DNA of 64,000 bases from Dipteris shenzhenensis (GCA_047967505.1 CM106538.1); one strand, 5' to 3'. Counted from the first letter of the stretch, positions 1 through 11,677 are shown. The notes: generated from the letters alone by a model not told the origin. Program-made: numbers and translations.

Positions 1-5
1 AACGA

Positions 6-1067
6 AATTCTTCGTTTTTCCCTATGAACAAAAATCAACTTTTGCAAGTCACATACGTGCGTCGCTTAGTGTAGCCTAGCACTGGTACCTGCAATTTGAT
101 CTGGAGAATCGTCGCTTGTAAGGATGGCAATAGGCATGTGGTACGAATGCTTCCGTGTAATCCAAAATGATTGAAGTGGCTGGGAGAAGTAGAACATGGG
201 AAAGCACGCGGTTGTCCACTAGGTCCGATGCTAGTGCAGCGCAGTAGGTGTTGCATCACTGTGCCTTCCAACACTTCATTTCAACATGCCAAATCAGATC
301 ACCCGGCCATTAAAGCATCACGAGGAGGGTAAGCAAGCCTTCCTCTTCTTGTTGACTAAAAGGTGTGCAATAGTTATCCCAGGCATTGATAATAATTATC
401 TTCCACTTGTGGTCGAGTGTCCACAACCATAAGCTGTTGCTGCATCTCTCCAAGATGGTTTGGCACAAGTTAGCAAATCGGCTATCACTGAAAGCGTTGA
501 GGAATGGGCTATTTTGTTGGTAGGAGTCCTCGAGGTCCGATCAGGCGAAGGGACACAAGGGAAGCTAGCTGCTGATTCATGGATGGTACCAAAGCTCGCT
601 TCTTTCTTTCTTTCGGCCAGAAGAAATCGTCTACGGAGCTATCAATGTGCTTTCATAATAGAAACGGACACCGGTGGGCAAGCAACCTCAACAACCCTGC
701 GAAGCCGATTTTGCTGTAATAAGTAGTCTACGTAGAACCCGAGGTGATCAAGATAAGCCCGAACAAGATAATGTAGGAAGCTTGACAATGTGAACTGGAA
801 TGTCTTTGTAGTTTTCACGTCGAGTTTGCTGTAATAACTGCAATTGGCTTTCTGCTTTTGCGGTTTTCATTTGTGCTTTTGTGCTTCCATTAATTTGTGT
901 GCGCACTTTCGTGCTTTCATTTTGTGTGTGCTTTTGTGCTTTTTAGCCCCTTATCTTATGGAAGGGAAAAAGGGAGGCTATTTTAGATGTTTTTCCCTAA
1001 AAAGAGCTGCATATTTTGGACGCCTTTCCCACGGTGCATGTATAACAATCCCGACTAAAAATGAGAG
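6..1067 (-). repeat. Inverted-repeat arm A (~1 kb), partner at 10683-11677
   Basis: Reads as the reverse complement of 10683-11677 at high identity. Similarity starts within a few bases of the window edge, at a shared GAAGAATT end, and stops at ATTTTTAGTCGGG. This arm carries about 58 bp (near 980-1040) that arm B lacks. On the - strand it keeps short open frames matching those on the + strand of arm B, for example LQATILQIKLQVP near its edge, so it may derive from an old gene or element. No known domain is recognised. It could be the long terminal inverted repeat of a DNA transposon or a dispersed repeat in two orientations. The match is directly visible; its nature is unknown. Confidence 0.75.
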
Positions 1068-2150
1068 AGGGCTATAAAGAAATATCACATCAACCATATC
1101 TAGAAGTGTCACATTCTAAATTTATCATCTTTAGCCAAGCATGGGCATAGTGCATGCCATCACAAAGAATCTCGGCGTGAACATTTGTTAGAGAAACTAG
1201 AATGCTTGGCTAGCTCCTAAGTATATGGTCCATCTGCTAACTATATGGGCTATTGTAAGTAGCTAATAATAGGTCAGTTGATTTAACAGCTTCGAATGTG
1301 CCACATGGCTTCGTAGGATTTTAACTTTCATAAAATGCTCTAGTGCTAGCCAAGTAAAGATGAAGTGACATTAGAGACTTGTGGGAGATAATTCTAGTTC
1401 CTTAGGTTTCCTAGTCTTAGCTTTGAACCTGAGAATTATCAATTTGTCTTTCAAGTTTCTTGTAAATACCTACCCACTGACATTGCCTATATAATAGCAT
1501 GATGAATCTAATCTATGAATAGGACTGCACAACATTGTAAAAAATAGGATTAGTGAACACTTAGGGGAGGGGATGGGTAGTGGGGAGGTTTAATTAGATT
1601 AATTCGGTGTGTTAGGGACACGTGTCCCCCTCATGCAAGATAATTAACACATAGGTTATAGGAGCTTTAGATGTTGTGAATCATTAGTTGAACCCCCCAC
1701 ATCGTAGCAGAGTGGGATAGTGAGGGAGAAGCACATACATGCTATTGGTGTGGGATGGCGAGGGAGAAGCGGCGGCTCCATGAAGCTCAAGTGACTATAG
1801 CACGTGCTTTGCGATGGTAGAGATGAAGGCAAATGTAGGAAGTAGACTTATGGTTCAATGGACACATTGCAGGAAGTTTCGTGCATGGTTGCAGAGGAGG
1901 GAAAGGGGTAAGAAGTGGTTCCATGCACACTGTTTTAGATGTGCATGAGTGTTTGTGATGATGCGTGTGCGTTGTTGTAGCTTGCAAGTGGTGGGAGAGG
2001 TAGAGGGAGGCCTCCGGGTTCAAGCGCAAAGAAAATCACTAGTGCATCAAAGTTGATGGAGCTTAACATCACTCGATTGGGATTGGAGGTAGGGACATCG
2101 ATGTTGGCCTTATCGAATGATTGCAACCCCAAAAAGTTGACAAGCTACTT
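1068..2150. other. Unclassified non-coding stretch
   Basis: No convincing coding region. Short frames here are interrupted and match no family I know. A CCTATATAATA motif near 1487 looks like a TATA box within LTR-like sequence, but no LTR partner is visible. Confidence 0.4.
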
Positions 2151-2390
2151 TGATTAAGGTTTCCAGCATCATCCCCCAGTACTCTAAGACTTGCTGTGAT
2201 TTATCCTAGGAGGCTAGGGCCCTGCTTCTGCAAAATTGATCAAGTAGCCCAGAATCTGTTGCAATATGACCCTTGGGTTCAGATTTGATTGTGATCAACC
2301 TACTAGGGCTTCTAGTTTTGTTGCAATTTTACACCAGGCTTGCTTTTACAGTTCCTGGAATTTATTTTCAATGGTATCAGAGCATGGTCC
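2150..2390 (+). mobile_element. Copia-type LTR end with primer-binding site, relic
   Basis: A canonical plant copia primer-binding site, TGGTATCAGAGCATG, lies at 2372-2386, one base after a sequence ending in TTTTCA (2370). This is the arrangement LTR end, short spacer, tRNA-iMet primer site. No gag or pol follows: from 2400 the sequence turns into AT-rich repeats. The LTR start cannot be placed because no second copy lies in the window. It is the 5' end of a + strand element whose body is gone. Confidence 0.55.
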
Positions 2391-2589
2391 TACCACTTTT
2401 CTTGATGGAACCGATTTGAAGAATTCTCCATTTCAGCTAGGATAGCATAAATTCTGATGAGCTCATAACAATTTAGTGCTGGTTACCATATACTTGCTAA
2501 GCTACTACAATTAACACCTATTTCATTAATTTTGGATTGGTGCACTGTCCAAATTCATTTTGTGAGATAATTTTGGATAAAACATTTTA

Positions 2590-3175
2590 AAAAAAGAGGC
2601 TCTTATAAAACAAAACATTGAGTCAAAAAGGAAGATTTTAAAAAATCAAATTAGAAAAAATGACGTGAGATGTTATTAAAACTACAGTACATTAAAAATA
2701 GAGGACATCACATTGTTAAAAGAGACAAAAAGTAAGATTTTTAAAAATCAAATTAGAAAAAATGGTGTGACATGTTATTAAAACTAGAGTACATTTAAAA
2801 AAGAGCATATCACATTTGTACAAGAAGTAGATCATATAACTCAAAGCCATATGGTGTCAAAAAACACCTTACATTAGCTCACAGCCCTAGAAGTCTTTCT
2901 CATCTTGGTCTCTCTTATCTTCTCAATAACCCAAACTCTAGAAGATCTCATCATTGGTCTCTCAAAACTAGAGTACATTTAAAAGAGAGCACATCACATT
3001 TGTACAAGAAGTAGATCATATAACTTAAAGCCATATGGTGTCAAAAAACACCTTACATTATCTCCTAGAAGATCTCATCTTAGTCTCTCTTATCTTCTTA
3101 ATCACCCAAAGTCTAGAAGATCTGATCATTGGTCTCTCTCATCTTCTCAATAACCCAATCTTTCACTGCCTCCAC
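2590..3175. repeat. AT-rich tandem and dispersed duplications
   Basis: Several sequences recur: a block containing AAATCAAATTAGAAAAAATG near 2640 and 2745; a ~100-bp block with ACATTTGTACAAGAAGTAG near 2810 and 3000, ending in AAAACACCTTACATTA; and a CTAGAAGATCTCATC unit repeated through 3130. No reading frame of note. Looks like local slippage and duplication. Confidence 0.7.
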
Positions 3176-3569
3176 ATCTGTATCCTCAACATAATTACAT
3201 GCAAAGAAGTAATTTAAGCAGTCACAAATTGTTTCTTTATAATTTCTCTGTGAGGCTCTTATTGTTCTCTCAGCATCCGCATCAAATCGCCCATGACGAG
3301 AGCTATGATAACAAAGGTTACTTAAGAAGTCTAAGAGATCTTGTCATGCTTTTATAGTATGTATTAAAAGTCTTTCACTGTCTGCTATCTTGAGAGTCTC
3401 CTCCCTCTCTGCATGCCTTTGTGCATCAAATTCCTCGCTCTCCATCTATGTCAAAGGAGAACCTTGTCGTGGCCTCTCTCTGCTCCTTTGTCAGCAATCC
3501 ATTCTTTGAGACTGTTAATTCCGAACTCCACATCTTTGACAATGCCAAGGACATCCATGGGTGGGGAGA

Positions 3570-4450
3570 TAATAAAGAAAGGGAGATGGACTAGGATGGA
3601 AGAAAGAAGAGAGTGTTTGTGGAAGGACTAGGATGGAAGAATACAAGTTAATGAGAAGCACTAGGATGGAAGAAAGAACAGAGTGTTTATGGAAGAACTA
3701 GGATAGAAGAATATAAGTTACTAGGATGGATGAAAGAAGAGAGTGTTTGTGAAAGGACTAGGATAGAAGAATACAAGTTACTGGAAAGGACTAGGATGTA
3801 AGAAATAAGAGAGTGTTTGTGGAAGGACTAGGATGGAAGAATACAAGTGCACTAAGACACGATGGGTTCACTATGATAAGGATAAGGGCTGGAATAAAGT
3901 GAGAGAAGCATTGGGAGTGCTCTACTTTAAGTGAGTGGAGATTGTCCAACTGAATAAAATTTTACAGAGCATTGGGAATGCTATACTTTAAGTGAGTGGA
4001 GCATTGGGAATTGATACTTTGGAGTGAAATATATTACAAGTGAGAGAGAGAGAGAGAGCGATAGAAAGTGAGGAAAGACGTAAAGTGAAAGACGAATACC
4101 AATTAATCAGAAGGACTAGGATGTAAGAAATAAGAGAGTGTCTTGATGGGATAGAAAGTGAGGGAAGACGTAAAGTGAAAGACGAATACAAGTTGATCAG
4201 AAGGACTAGGATGTAAGAAATAAGAGAGTATTTGTGGAAGGACTAAGATGGAAGAATACAAGTGCACTAAGGCACGATGTGTTTGCTATGATAAGGATAA
4301 GGGTTGGAATAAAGTGAGAGAAGCATTGGGAATGCTCTACTTTAAGTGAGTGGAGACTGTCCAACTGAATAAAATTTTGTAGAGCATTGGGAATGCTGTA
4401 CTTTAAGTGCGTGGAGCATTGGGAATTGTTACTTTGGAGTGAAATATATT
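3570..4450. repeat. Nested tandem repeats (60-bp and ~415-bp scales)
   Basis: At the small scale, units of about 60 bp built on ACTAGGATGGAAGAA...GAGAGTGTTTGTGGAAGG repeat from 3580 to 3840 and again at 4110-4255. At the larger scale, a ~200-bp block (3838-4045) with GCATTGGGAATGCT motifs recurs at 4254-4460. The block's own TTTAAGTGAGTGGAG motif occurs several times. No protein-coding interpretation is supported. Confidence 0.75.
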
Positions 4451-4757
4451 ACAAATATTACATCATCACATATTCATATCAAAATTCTCATCACACAAGG
4501 TTATATTTCCAAATAATCACATCATCACAAATTCATATCATAAAATTGTGCATGAAATAAATATATAAATATCATGACTAAATGCCACTTAAGTAATAAG
4601 TCACAAATTGGTGTATAATCAACAAAAACTACATCATGATTCATACATTGCAACAAATAAATGTCAACCATAATATTCATGGAATAAATAACATCATGAG
4701 AATATGCTCCTCATGCATATATACAAAGACAACATCATACATGCATCACAACTCTTC

Positions 4758-6060
4758 TTATGCTTCTAGTGGAGACTGTGGCAACTCTCTTAATGCTTCT
4801 AATGGAGGCTGTGGTGCTCTAGATGTACACTTAGTCTCTACTTCTTCTGTAATATGTAGTGCTTTCGGAGTAGACTCAGTATCCTCTTCCTTAAATGCAA
4901 GCGTAGGCTGTGGCAACTCTTCTGATGCTTCCAGTGGAGGCTGTGGTGTTGTTGGTGTACACTGAGTCTCTACTTCTTCTGTAGTGTGCAGTGCTTTCAT
5001 AGTAGACTCAGTCTCCTCTTCCTTAAATGCAAGCTCTGATATTGCTTCAGTTGCACGTTGTATTCTAATGGTAGCAATTAGGTCTCGAATGATTTCAGCC
5101 CTAAACAATTATATATCCTTCTTTGAATATTTGAGCTCCAAAGAGTCTTCCGATGAGACCTGTGGCTTAAGTGAGAAAATTTCTTTGAAAATCAACATGC
5201 AGTTATAGGCAACTCTCCACCCACAACTATGCCCATCTTCCTGCTCTACTACTAAATGCTTTTGGAAGTCTAGCGAGTCTTTGTACTATCCTATTTCTCT
5301 GATAGCAGATACCAACTTCTCAACTGACCTGCTCATCATGAATATTAAAAAAACTTAGTGTGTCTATTACATAAGGTACATAATATAGAAGTAACAACAG
5401 ATTAATAGAATACTTACATTTGCACTCAGCCATGAAAGCCTGGAATCAAGTTAACAAACCAACAATAGTTGTCTTCAAGGTCCCAAACCACCAAACTCCA
5501 ATGTTCCCTACACGAATAATTAAGAACCATTATTATTTAACACAATGTTGCCAGTATAAAATGAAAATAAAGGTTGCCATGATACTTACATCTCGTGATA
5601 TGCCATAAATAGGACTCGCATGCCATGTGAATGTAAAGGCTGTAACCATTTACAAACATCGGCTATCATCTTTCTGCTATCGCTAAGTATAGGAGAAAGG
5701 AGAGAATCCAACATATACATACAGTTTTGTACGGCTCTACAAAATCGTGAGATAACTATACTACACCAATAAATAAATGAATATTAGCTTATTAGATTTA
5801 ATCAAAATATTGAATTATCAAGCAGAGAAAAAGTTTGTATCAAACCTGAGAATGGCCATCATAATGTTGTTGTTGTCCTCATTTGAAGCTCTAGAGAGGA
5901 TTGAAATCTCCTCTCCACCAAATTCAAGATACTGAGGTCTATGTTGAATCATAACCCTAACATTAAAAGAGCTTCTTAATTCTTCCAATGAAGCCATGTT
6001 TGTAGAGTTGAGGTCTTCTATCCCCTTTGACTCTTTGACGACATTCATTTTGCACTCCTC
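4758..6060 (-). pseudogene. Ulp1-like (C48) cysteine protease gene, decayed copy 1
   Basis: Exon-like pieces read in order on the - strand. 5840-6000 encodes a segment with QYLEFGGEEISIL. 5590-5765 encodes CKWLQPLHSHGMRVLFMAYHE, followed by a GTAAG donor. 5430-5510 encodes EHWSLVVWDLEDNY after a TAG acceptor. 5000-5290 encodes EQEDGHSCGWRVAYNC. The HW...D and Q-DG-x-S-CG motifs are the catalytic signature of the Ulp1/SENP de-ubiquitin-like protease fold: the His, oxyanion Gln and nucleophile Cys are visible, while the usual DS after the His motif reads VN. The C-terminal tail to 4758 carries a repeated AFKEEETEST...KALHTTEEVET unit. In-frame stops (for example after REIG and KKDI) argue for a pseudogene. 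Such domains occur in host SUMO proteases and inside plant transposons. Family assignment is firm; origin is open. Confidence 0.6.
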
Positions 6061-7020
6061 TAAGCCATTATCTATTTGACTTATGGGAGGGTCCATAATG
6101 TTGCCCTTAATGATTGCTTGAATGGTACATGTTATAAATGCATAGAGATGCAAGTCCATATATGTTGACAGTGTGGTGTTATTTTGTATCTCAAAAATTT
6201 GACCAAGTACCAAAAAGCAATTGTAGCCCACCCTCCATCCACAATTATAGATGTGGCTATCCTCTTGATGTGATACCTGACATGTTATATACTCTATTTG
6301 TTATGCCAAGTCACATTGTTGCATTACTGATGTGCATTGCATATCAATCTACATGTCAAGAAGTGACAACAAGTGTAGTCTATACTTACTCTTACACAAT
6401 GCCATGGATGGATGTCATTGAGTTGGCAAAGAAGCACTTCTTAGCAAAGATGTCCACGACCACCAAACTCCAATGTGAGCTACATTATCAATAAAGAATA
6501 ATTACTATGTTTGAGACAATTCTAGCAATGCAATAGAAAAAACAAGTAGGGTTTGATGCTTACTTCTCATAATATGCTATAAAGATAACTCGTGCCTCAT
6601 TCATAGGAACGTGCTTCAACCACTTGCAAGCATCCTCTATGGTTTCTTTTTTGTTGCTAAGCACTTTCGAAATAAGAGGATCAAGCATATATGAAACTCT
6701 TTGTATATTTTGAGGAAAATCTGCTATAACATTACTATATTTTAAAAAAAAGTATTAGCTTCTTGGGTTTAATCAAAATAAGCAAAGTATAAAGCCAAGG
6801 TGGTTGTAATGACTTTGACATTAACCTCTTTCTTAGGATTCAAGAGGATTAAAATCTCTTCTTCACCAAATTCAAAAAAATGAGGTTGTTGTCGAATTAA
6901 CAACATAGCAGTGAATGAACTTCCAATCTGCTACAATAGAGTCATATTTTCATGACTCATCTTATTGAGAGAGTAGTCTACATCGTATTCTTCTTCACTT
7001 GCTATGTCTTCTACATCCTC
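6061..7020 (-). pseudogene. Ulp1-like (C48) cysteine protease gene, decayed copy 2
   Basis: Same exon order as the neighbouring copy. 6830-6970 encodes PHFFEFGEEEILIL. 6560-6735 encodes CKWLKHVPMNEARVIFIAYYE with a GTAAG donor. 6400-6480 encodes SHWSLVVVDIFAKKCFFANSM. 6100-6245 encodes NCGWRVGYNCFLVLGQIFEI. The His is kept in HW, the Cys in CGW, and the usual aspartate reads AN. The Q-DG motif before the cysteine is not clear. Divergence from copies 1 and 3 is substantial, so the tandem duplication is old. Confidence 0.55.
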
Positions 7021-7084
7021 CTTCTGCTATAAAAATATAAAAAAGTTATGAGATGTACACATCCCAAATAAAGGCTTAAACAAG

Positions 7085-7540
7085 CATAGAAATATAAAGA
7101 TAAGATTTCATACATGCTACAATGTAGTCATATTTCTAGGTTGTTCCCCAACATTAATAATGGTTTTTTCATTAGACTGCATAGAATTATACAGATAAAG
7201 TTTCATACATGCTTTCATTAGAGTGAGTCTCTCCTCCTCTTGGAGCAAAAATTTAAAAAGTAAGGTTTCATACATGCTTTCATTAGAGTGAGTCTCTCCT
7301 CCTCTTAGAGGAAAATTTTAAAAAGTTATGATATTTACACATCCCAAATAAAAATAAAGGTTTAAATAATCATAGAAGTATAAAGATAGCATGCTTTCAT
7401 TTGACTCAGTCTCTTCTCCTCTTGGAGGAAAATATAAAAAAGTTATGAGATTTACACATCCCAATTAAAGGCTTGAACAAGCATACAAGTATAAAGATAA
7501 GGTTTTATACACGCTGCAATGTAGTCATATTTTCAGGTTG
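7085..7540. repeat. Short tandem duplications between protease copies
   Basis: A block with GGTTTCATACATGCTTTCAT and GAGTCTCTCCTCCTCTTGG repeats at about 7195, 7265 and 7395. A second unit, AAAAGTTATGAGATTTACACATCCCAA-like, appears at 7040, 7315 and 7440. No coding sequence is supported. Confidence 0.6.
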
Positions 7541-8500
7541 TTTCCCAATGGTAGCAATTAGACGCTGAATACTCTCAGCCCAAAACACTAGTAGATCGGC
7601 TTCTGTATATGATTCCATTTTGACTGGTAACTCCAAATCAAAAATCTCTCTAAGAAACAACATGCAGTTGTAGGCAACTCTCCACCCACAGCTGTGCCCA
7701 TCTTTTTACTCCACTGGTAGACGTCATTTGAATTCTACTTGGTCTTGTTGCTCCGTGGTTGTTCTGACAGCAGATACTAGCCGATCTATCCATCATGACA
7801 TATTAAATATATTAATATGTCATGATCATAAGATACAAAATAAGAAAGATACAAACAACATGCAGTTGTAGGCAACTCTCCACCCACAGCTGTGCCCATC
7901 TTTTTACTCCACTGGTAGACGTCATTTGAATTCTACTTGGTCTTGTTGCTCCGTGGTTGTTTTGACAGCAGATACTAGCCGATATGCAACACTGTCCATC
8001 ATGACATATTAAATATATTAATATGTCATGATCATAAGATACGAGTGCATAATCTCTTTCACCAATCGAGCAAATGAAGCTCTTGGGATTAGAAGGTTCA
8101 CGCTAACAAAAATATCAAGAGAATAATTACCTTGGGGACTTGGCATGATAGCCTTCCATTGAATTCACAAACCACAAACGGTTGACTTCAAGGTCCCAAG
8201 CGATCAGACTCCAATGTGAGCTACACGACCAGATTAAAAATGATTATTGTTTTACACAAACTTACCAAAGAAATAGTAAAAATAAGTTTGGAGTTGATAC
8301 TTACTCCTCATGATAAGGCATAAAGATGACTCGCACCCCATCTAAATTCAAAGGGCTTAACTAGGTACAAACATCTTCTATAGTCTTTTGAGGAGAGCTA
8401 AGAATAGAAGAAAGGAGAGCATCGAGCATGTAGACATGATTCTACATTGCACTAGGAAGCTGAGAAATAACTACACTACACCAAGAAATAAACAAACGTT
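7540..8500 (-). pseudogene. Ulp1-like (C48) cysteine protease gene, decayed copy 3
   Basis: 8300-8480 encodes a MLDALLSSILSSPQ...PLNLDGVRVIFMPYHE exon ending at a GTAAG donor. 8140-8225 encodes SHWSLIAWDLEVNRLWFVNSM after a TAG acceptor. 7545-7720 encodes DGHSCGWRVAYNC followed by a helix-rich tail to a stop near 7545. The cysteine-motif exon is partly duplicated (7857-8040). Stops upstream of the cysteine motif, such as FK*RL, mark it as broken. The catalytic His and Cys are present. With copies 1 and 2 it forms a head-to-tail array. Confidence 0.55.
7657..8040. repeat. ~185-bp tandem duplication carrying a 31-bp palindrome
   Basis: The block with GCAGTTGTAGGCAACTCTCC through GATACTAGCCGAT (7657-7841) is repeated at 7857-8040 with few changes. 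Each copy ends in a near-perfect palindrome, CATGACATATTA...TTAATATGTCATG (near 7793-7823 and 8003-8033). The duplication doubles the cysteine-motif exon of the - strand protease relic. Confidence 0.75.
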
Positions 8501-8587
8501 AGCTCATAGAATTGATTTGCATTCTGCACTAAGAAACTGAGATATAACTACACTATAAACAAATAAATAAATGTTAGATCATTGATT

Positions 8588-10617
8588 CTCTTAATATATA
8601 ATAATCATAATAATATAATAGGTTGGTTCGGAAGAAGTCTTTCATTTTTTCATTGTCCTCTCTCTTTCTCACTCACACACAGGTAATACTCGGAGCTAGG
8701 TGGTAGTAAGGATGAAGGAGTGTGAAGAGGGTGGGAAAGGGGGTCAGGGGAGTGTGAATGGGAGACAAAGATGGTGGACTTGGGAGGTGATCACGATGAG
8801 GATGTACCTAATCGAGTTGTGTGAACAGAGAATATAGTAAATTATAGGCAACGGAAGTCAAAGGAAAGGAGATTCACACATAGAGCATAGAGGCACTCAA
8901 AGACAGATGGACAAGTAAGATACACATTAAGAGAGATGGACAAGTCACAATTGCTTGATCTCATCTCACATTCCCCATGAATTTAAGCAAATCCACACGA
9001 TCCATTCCCAAGCATCTCTTCGACTCATGCTTGCATCATTTCTAGATATAACAAGAGCATTTGCTTCTAAATTATAGCTCAATGCCTTCCCCTTGGTTGT
9101 TTCAAGGAAGTATAATAGTTGCTCCATCTTTCCACTGTACAATACATTACAATATGGCTTCCCGGCCTTGTCTTCCTCTCCTAGTGCTTGCTTTCCTCTT
9201 CAGCGGTGCCACTCCCTCCGCCCTTGCTTGGGGCATTGATGGGCACTTCCTCAGCTGCTCCATAGCCTAGTCTTCTTCTTTAGTTATCTAGACATATTTC
9301 CTGTAACAACGTTTTCATTGAGCTCCGATTTGCTTCATCATCGTAGATATCTTTCCTGCGATGTTTTCATTGATCTCCGATTTGCACTCTATCACCCAAT
9401 TCTCATCCTAATTTTGTCGCTACGAGAATGCCTCGAGAATGCTCTCCACCTCCTCATTTCTGCATTTCACATCGCACATGATGCCTTTATTAGTGTGAAC
9501 AACTTAGCGTAAAATCAAGACCCAGGCATTCACTGACAAGTTGTAGCATGATGCAGATGATGTTCACCCAAGCCACTGTAGATGCAGTACAAAGTCTTCT
9601 CCCAGAGTACGTAGGAGGCAACCTTCCTAGCTTATGCTTGTGGGCTGATGATGTAAAGTTCAAGTATCGTTGGAGTAGTCCACTTCACTACATTGACACT
9701 CCTGACGAATTATGTAACTACAATTATAAAAGTGAGTGTCAATGCATTTTGTGGAGTGGTATTTGAAATAATGTTAGGCTACAGTCGAAATCGAATATTG
9801 TTAGCCATCCATTTTCATTACTTTGTAAAGAGGAAGCCCTGCGACTTTTGATGCTTTTTGAAAATTTAAGGTTCAACGAAGTTCAAACTTCTGATATGGC
9901 TACTTCTTTCCTCGGGCTGAGAATAGGATATTGCTACAATGCTGCGGGAGTGTAGGATATGTGTGCAGTTGGTGCTATCTACAACTATACTTCATAGCTT
10001 ACTAGTTACAACTCATCCGAATCACAATGTTGGGTGCTATCCGTCAAACAAAACCATATTTCAGTTTGTTCAATCTCTGAGTGAGATCTGGCAATCTCTG
10101 AAAAATAGTTCATTCTATCTTTGCAGATAATTTTACGGAAGCACTCCTCTTTTTGGCGCACATTGCTGGAGACATCCATCAGGTTTCACTCTTTGACTGT
10201 CTGGTCAGGCAGCTGAATTTGATATTTTGGACTGGTCTTGGGCGTGATGGCTTATCTCATATATTTTCATCCGCAAAAAATAGATATTGATGTTGGAACA
10301 TTCTCATTTTACTTCACAATTTATAATCCATAATTCCTTGGAAGTAGCCACTTCATGTAGGATTCACAAGTCACAAAGGAGGGAACACCATTGCCATCCA
10401 TTAGTAAAATTGATAGGACAATTTGCATTACATAATCCTTTGTCTCTCTTTAATCTGTTTCACACTTGCAAACGCTCTATAAAACCATGAGAATCTAGAG
10501 CTGGGAGAGTTTTATTCATGGAATGCCTTACAGGTGTGGGATGATGACATTATCTGCTATAGCTCGTTTGTTCAAATTAGCTGGAAGATATGCCATTTGT
10601 ATGCTGGTATATTGTAG
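8588..10617 (+). pseudogene. S1/P1-type nuclease pseudogene, copy 1 (3'-truncated)
   Basis: Exon pieces match plant S1/P1 (bifunctional, zinc-dependent) nucleases. Exon 1 (9154-9270) encodes a hydrophobic signal peptide ending ALA and then the mature start WGIDGH, whose Trp1 and His6 are zinc ligands. Exon 2 (~9555-9731) encodes VDAVQSLLPEYVGGN and FKYRWSSPLHYIDTPDEL. Exon 3 (~9955-10035) encodes DMCAVGAIYNYTS. Exon 4 (~10129-10183) encodes NFTEALLFLAHIAGDIHQ, with conserved His and Asp positions. A fragment near 10538 encodes VWDDDII. Lesions: exon 1's final CAG is TAG and its GT donor is lost, and exon 3 has TAG for Gln. The last third of the family is missing. Functional homologues act in secretory or vacuolar compartments during senescence and cell death. 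Confidence 0.8.
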
Positions 10618-10621
10618 ATAT

Positions 10622-10681
10622 GGCGTGTGCACTATAGGAGAACGAGATTTCGCAGTGGGGAAACTGTACAGATGACTACAC
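10622..10681 (+). repeat. 60-bp inverted repeat, left member
   Basis: TGGCGTGTG...CTATAGGAGAACGAGATTT...ACTGTACAG is repeated in inverted orientation at 14556-14617 with about 88% identity. It begins 4 bp after nuclease copy 1 ends and stops just before inverted-repeat arm B. The pair could be terminal inverted repeats of a 4-kb DNA transposon, but I see no clear target-site duplication. Confidence 0.65.
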
Positions 10682-10682
10682 A

Positions 10683-11677
10683 TTTTTAGTCGGGATTGTT
10701 ATACACGCAATAGCCTCCCTTTTTCCCTTCCATAAGATAAGGGGCTAAAAAGCACAAAAGCACACACAAAATGAAAGCACGAAAGTGCACACACAAATTA
10801 ATGGAAGCACAAATGAAAACCGCAAAAGCAAAAAGCCAATTGCAGTTATTACAGCAAACTCGACGTGAAAACTGCAAAGACATTCCAATTCACATTGTCG
10901 AGCTTCCTACATTATCTTGTTCGCGCTTATCTTGATCACCTCGGGTTCTACATAGACTACTTATTACAGCAGAATCGACTTCACAGGGTTGTTGAGGTTG
11001 TTTGCCCGCTGGTGTCCGTTTCTATTATGAAAGCACATTGATAGCTCCGTAGATGGTTGCTTGTGGCCGAAAGAAAGAAAGAAGCGAGCTTTGGTACCGT
11101 GCATGAATCAGCAGCCAGCTTCCCTTGCGTCCCTTTGCCCGATCGGTCCTCGAGGACTCCTGTCAACAAAATAGCCCATTCCTCAATGCTTTCAACGACA
11201 GCCGATTTGCTGACTTGCGCCAAACCATCTTGGAGAGATGCAGCAACAACTTATGGTTGTGGACACTCGACCACAAGCGGAACGTAATTATTATCAATGC
11301 CTGGGATAACTATTGCACACCTTTTAGTCAACAAGAAGAGGAAGGCTTGCTTACCCTCCTGGTGATGCTTTAATGGCCGGGCGATCTAATTTGGCATGTC
11401 GAAGTGAACTATTGGAAGGCACAGCGATGCAACACCTACTGCGCTGCACTAGCATCGGACCTGGTGGACAACCACGTGCTTTCCCATGTTCTACTTCTCC
11501 TAGCCACTTCAATCATTTTGGATTACATGGAAGCATTCGTACCACATGCCTATTGCCATCCTTACAAGCGACGATTCTCCAGATCAAATTGCAGGTACCA
11601 GCACTAGGCTACACTAAGCGACGCACGTATGTGACTTGCAAAAGTTGATTTTTGTTCACAGGGAAAAACGAAGAATT
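10683..11677 (+). repeat. Inverted-repeat arm B (~1 kb), partner at 6-1067
   Basis: Reverse complement of arm A. It retains an open-looking frame from 11125 (FLNAFNDSRFADLRQTILER, then LWLWTLDHKRN) that continues after a TAA into YWKAQRCNTYCAALASDLVD. The frame is interrupted in both arms and matches no family I recognise. It lies exactly between the two nuclease pseudogene copies, so it either inserted there or travelled with the duplication. Confidence 0.75.

Noticed and set aside
4636-5208. + strand Ser/Cys/Gly-rich frames (CGNSSDASSGGCG)
   Set aside because: Antisense shadow of the repeated acidic tail of the - strand Ulp1-like relic.
9154-9270. Small secreted peptide gene
   Set aside because: It is exon 1 of the S1/P1 nuclease relic; the TAG replaces the last codon of the exon, and the downstream exons are recognisable.
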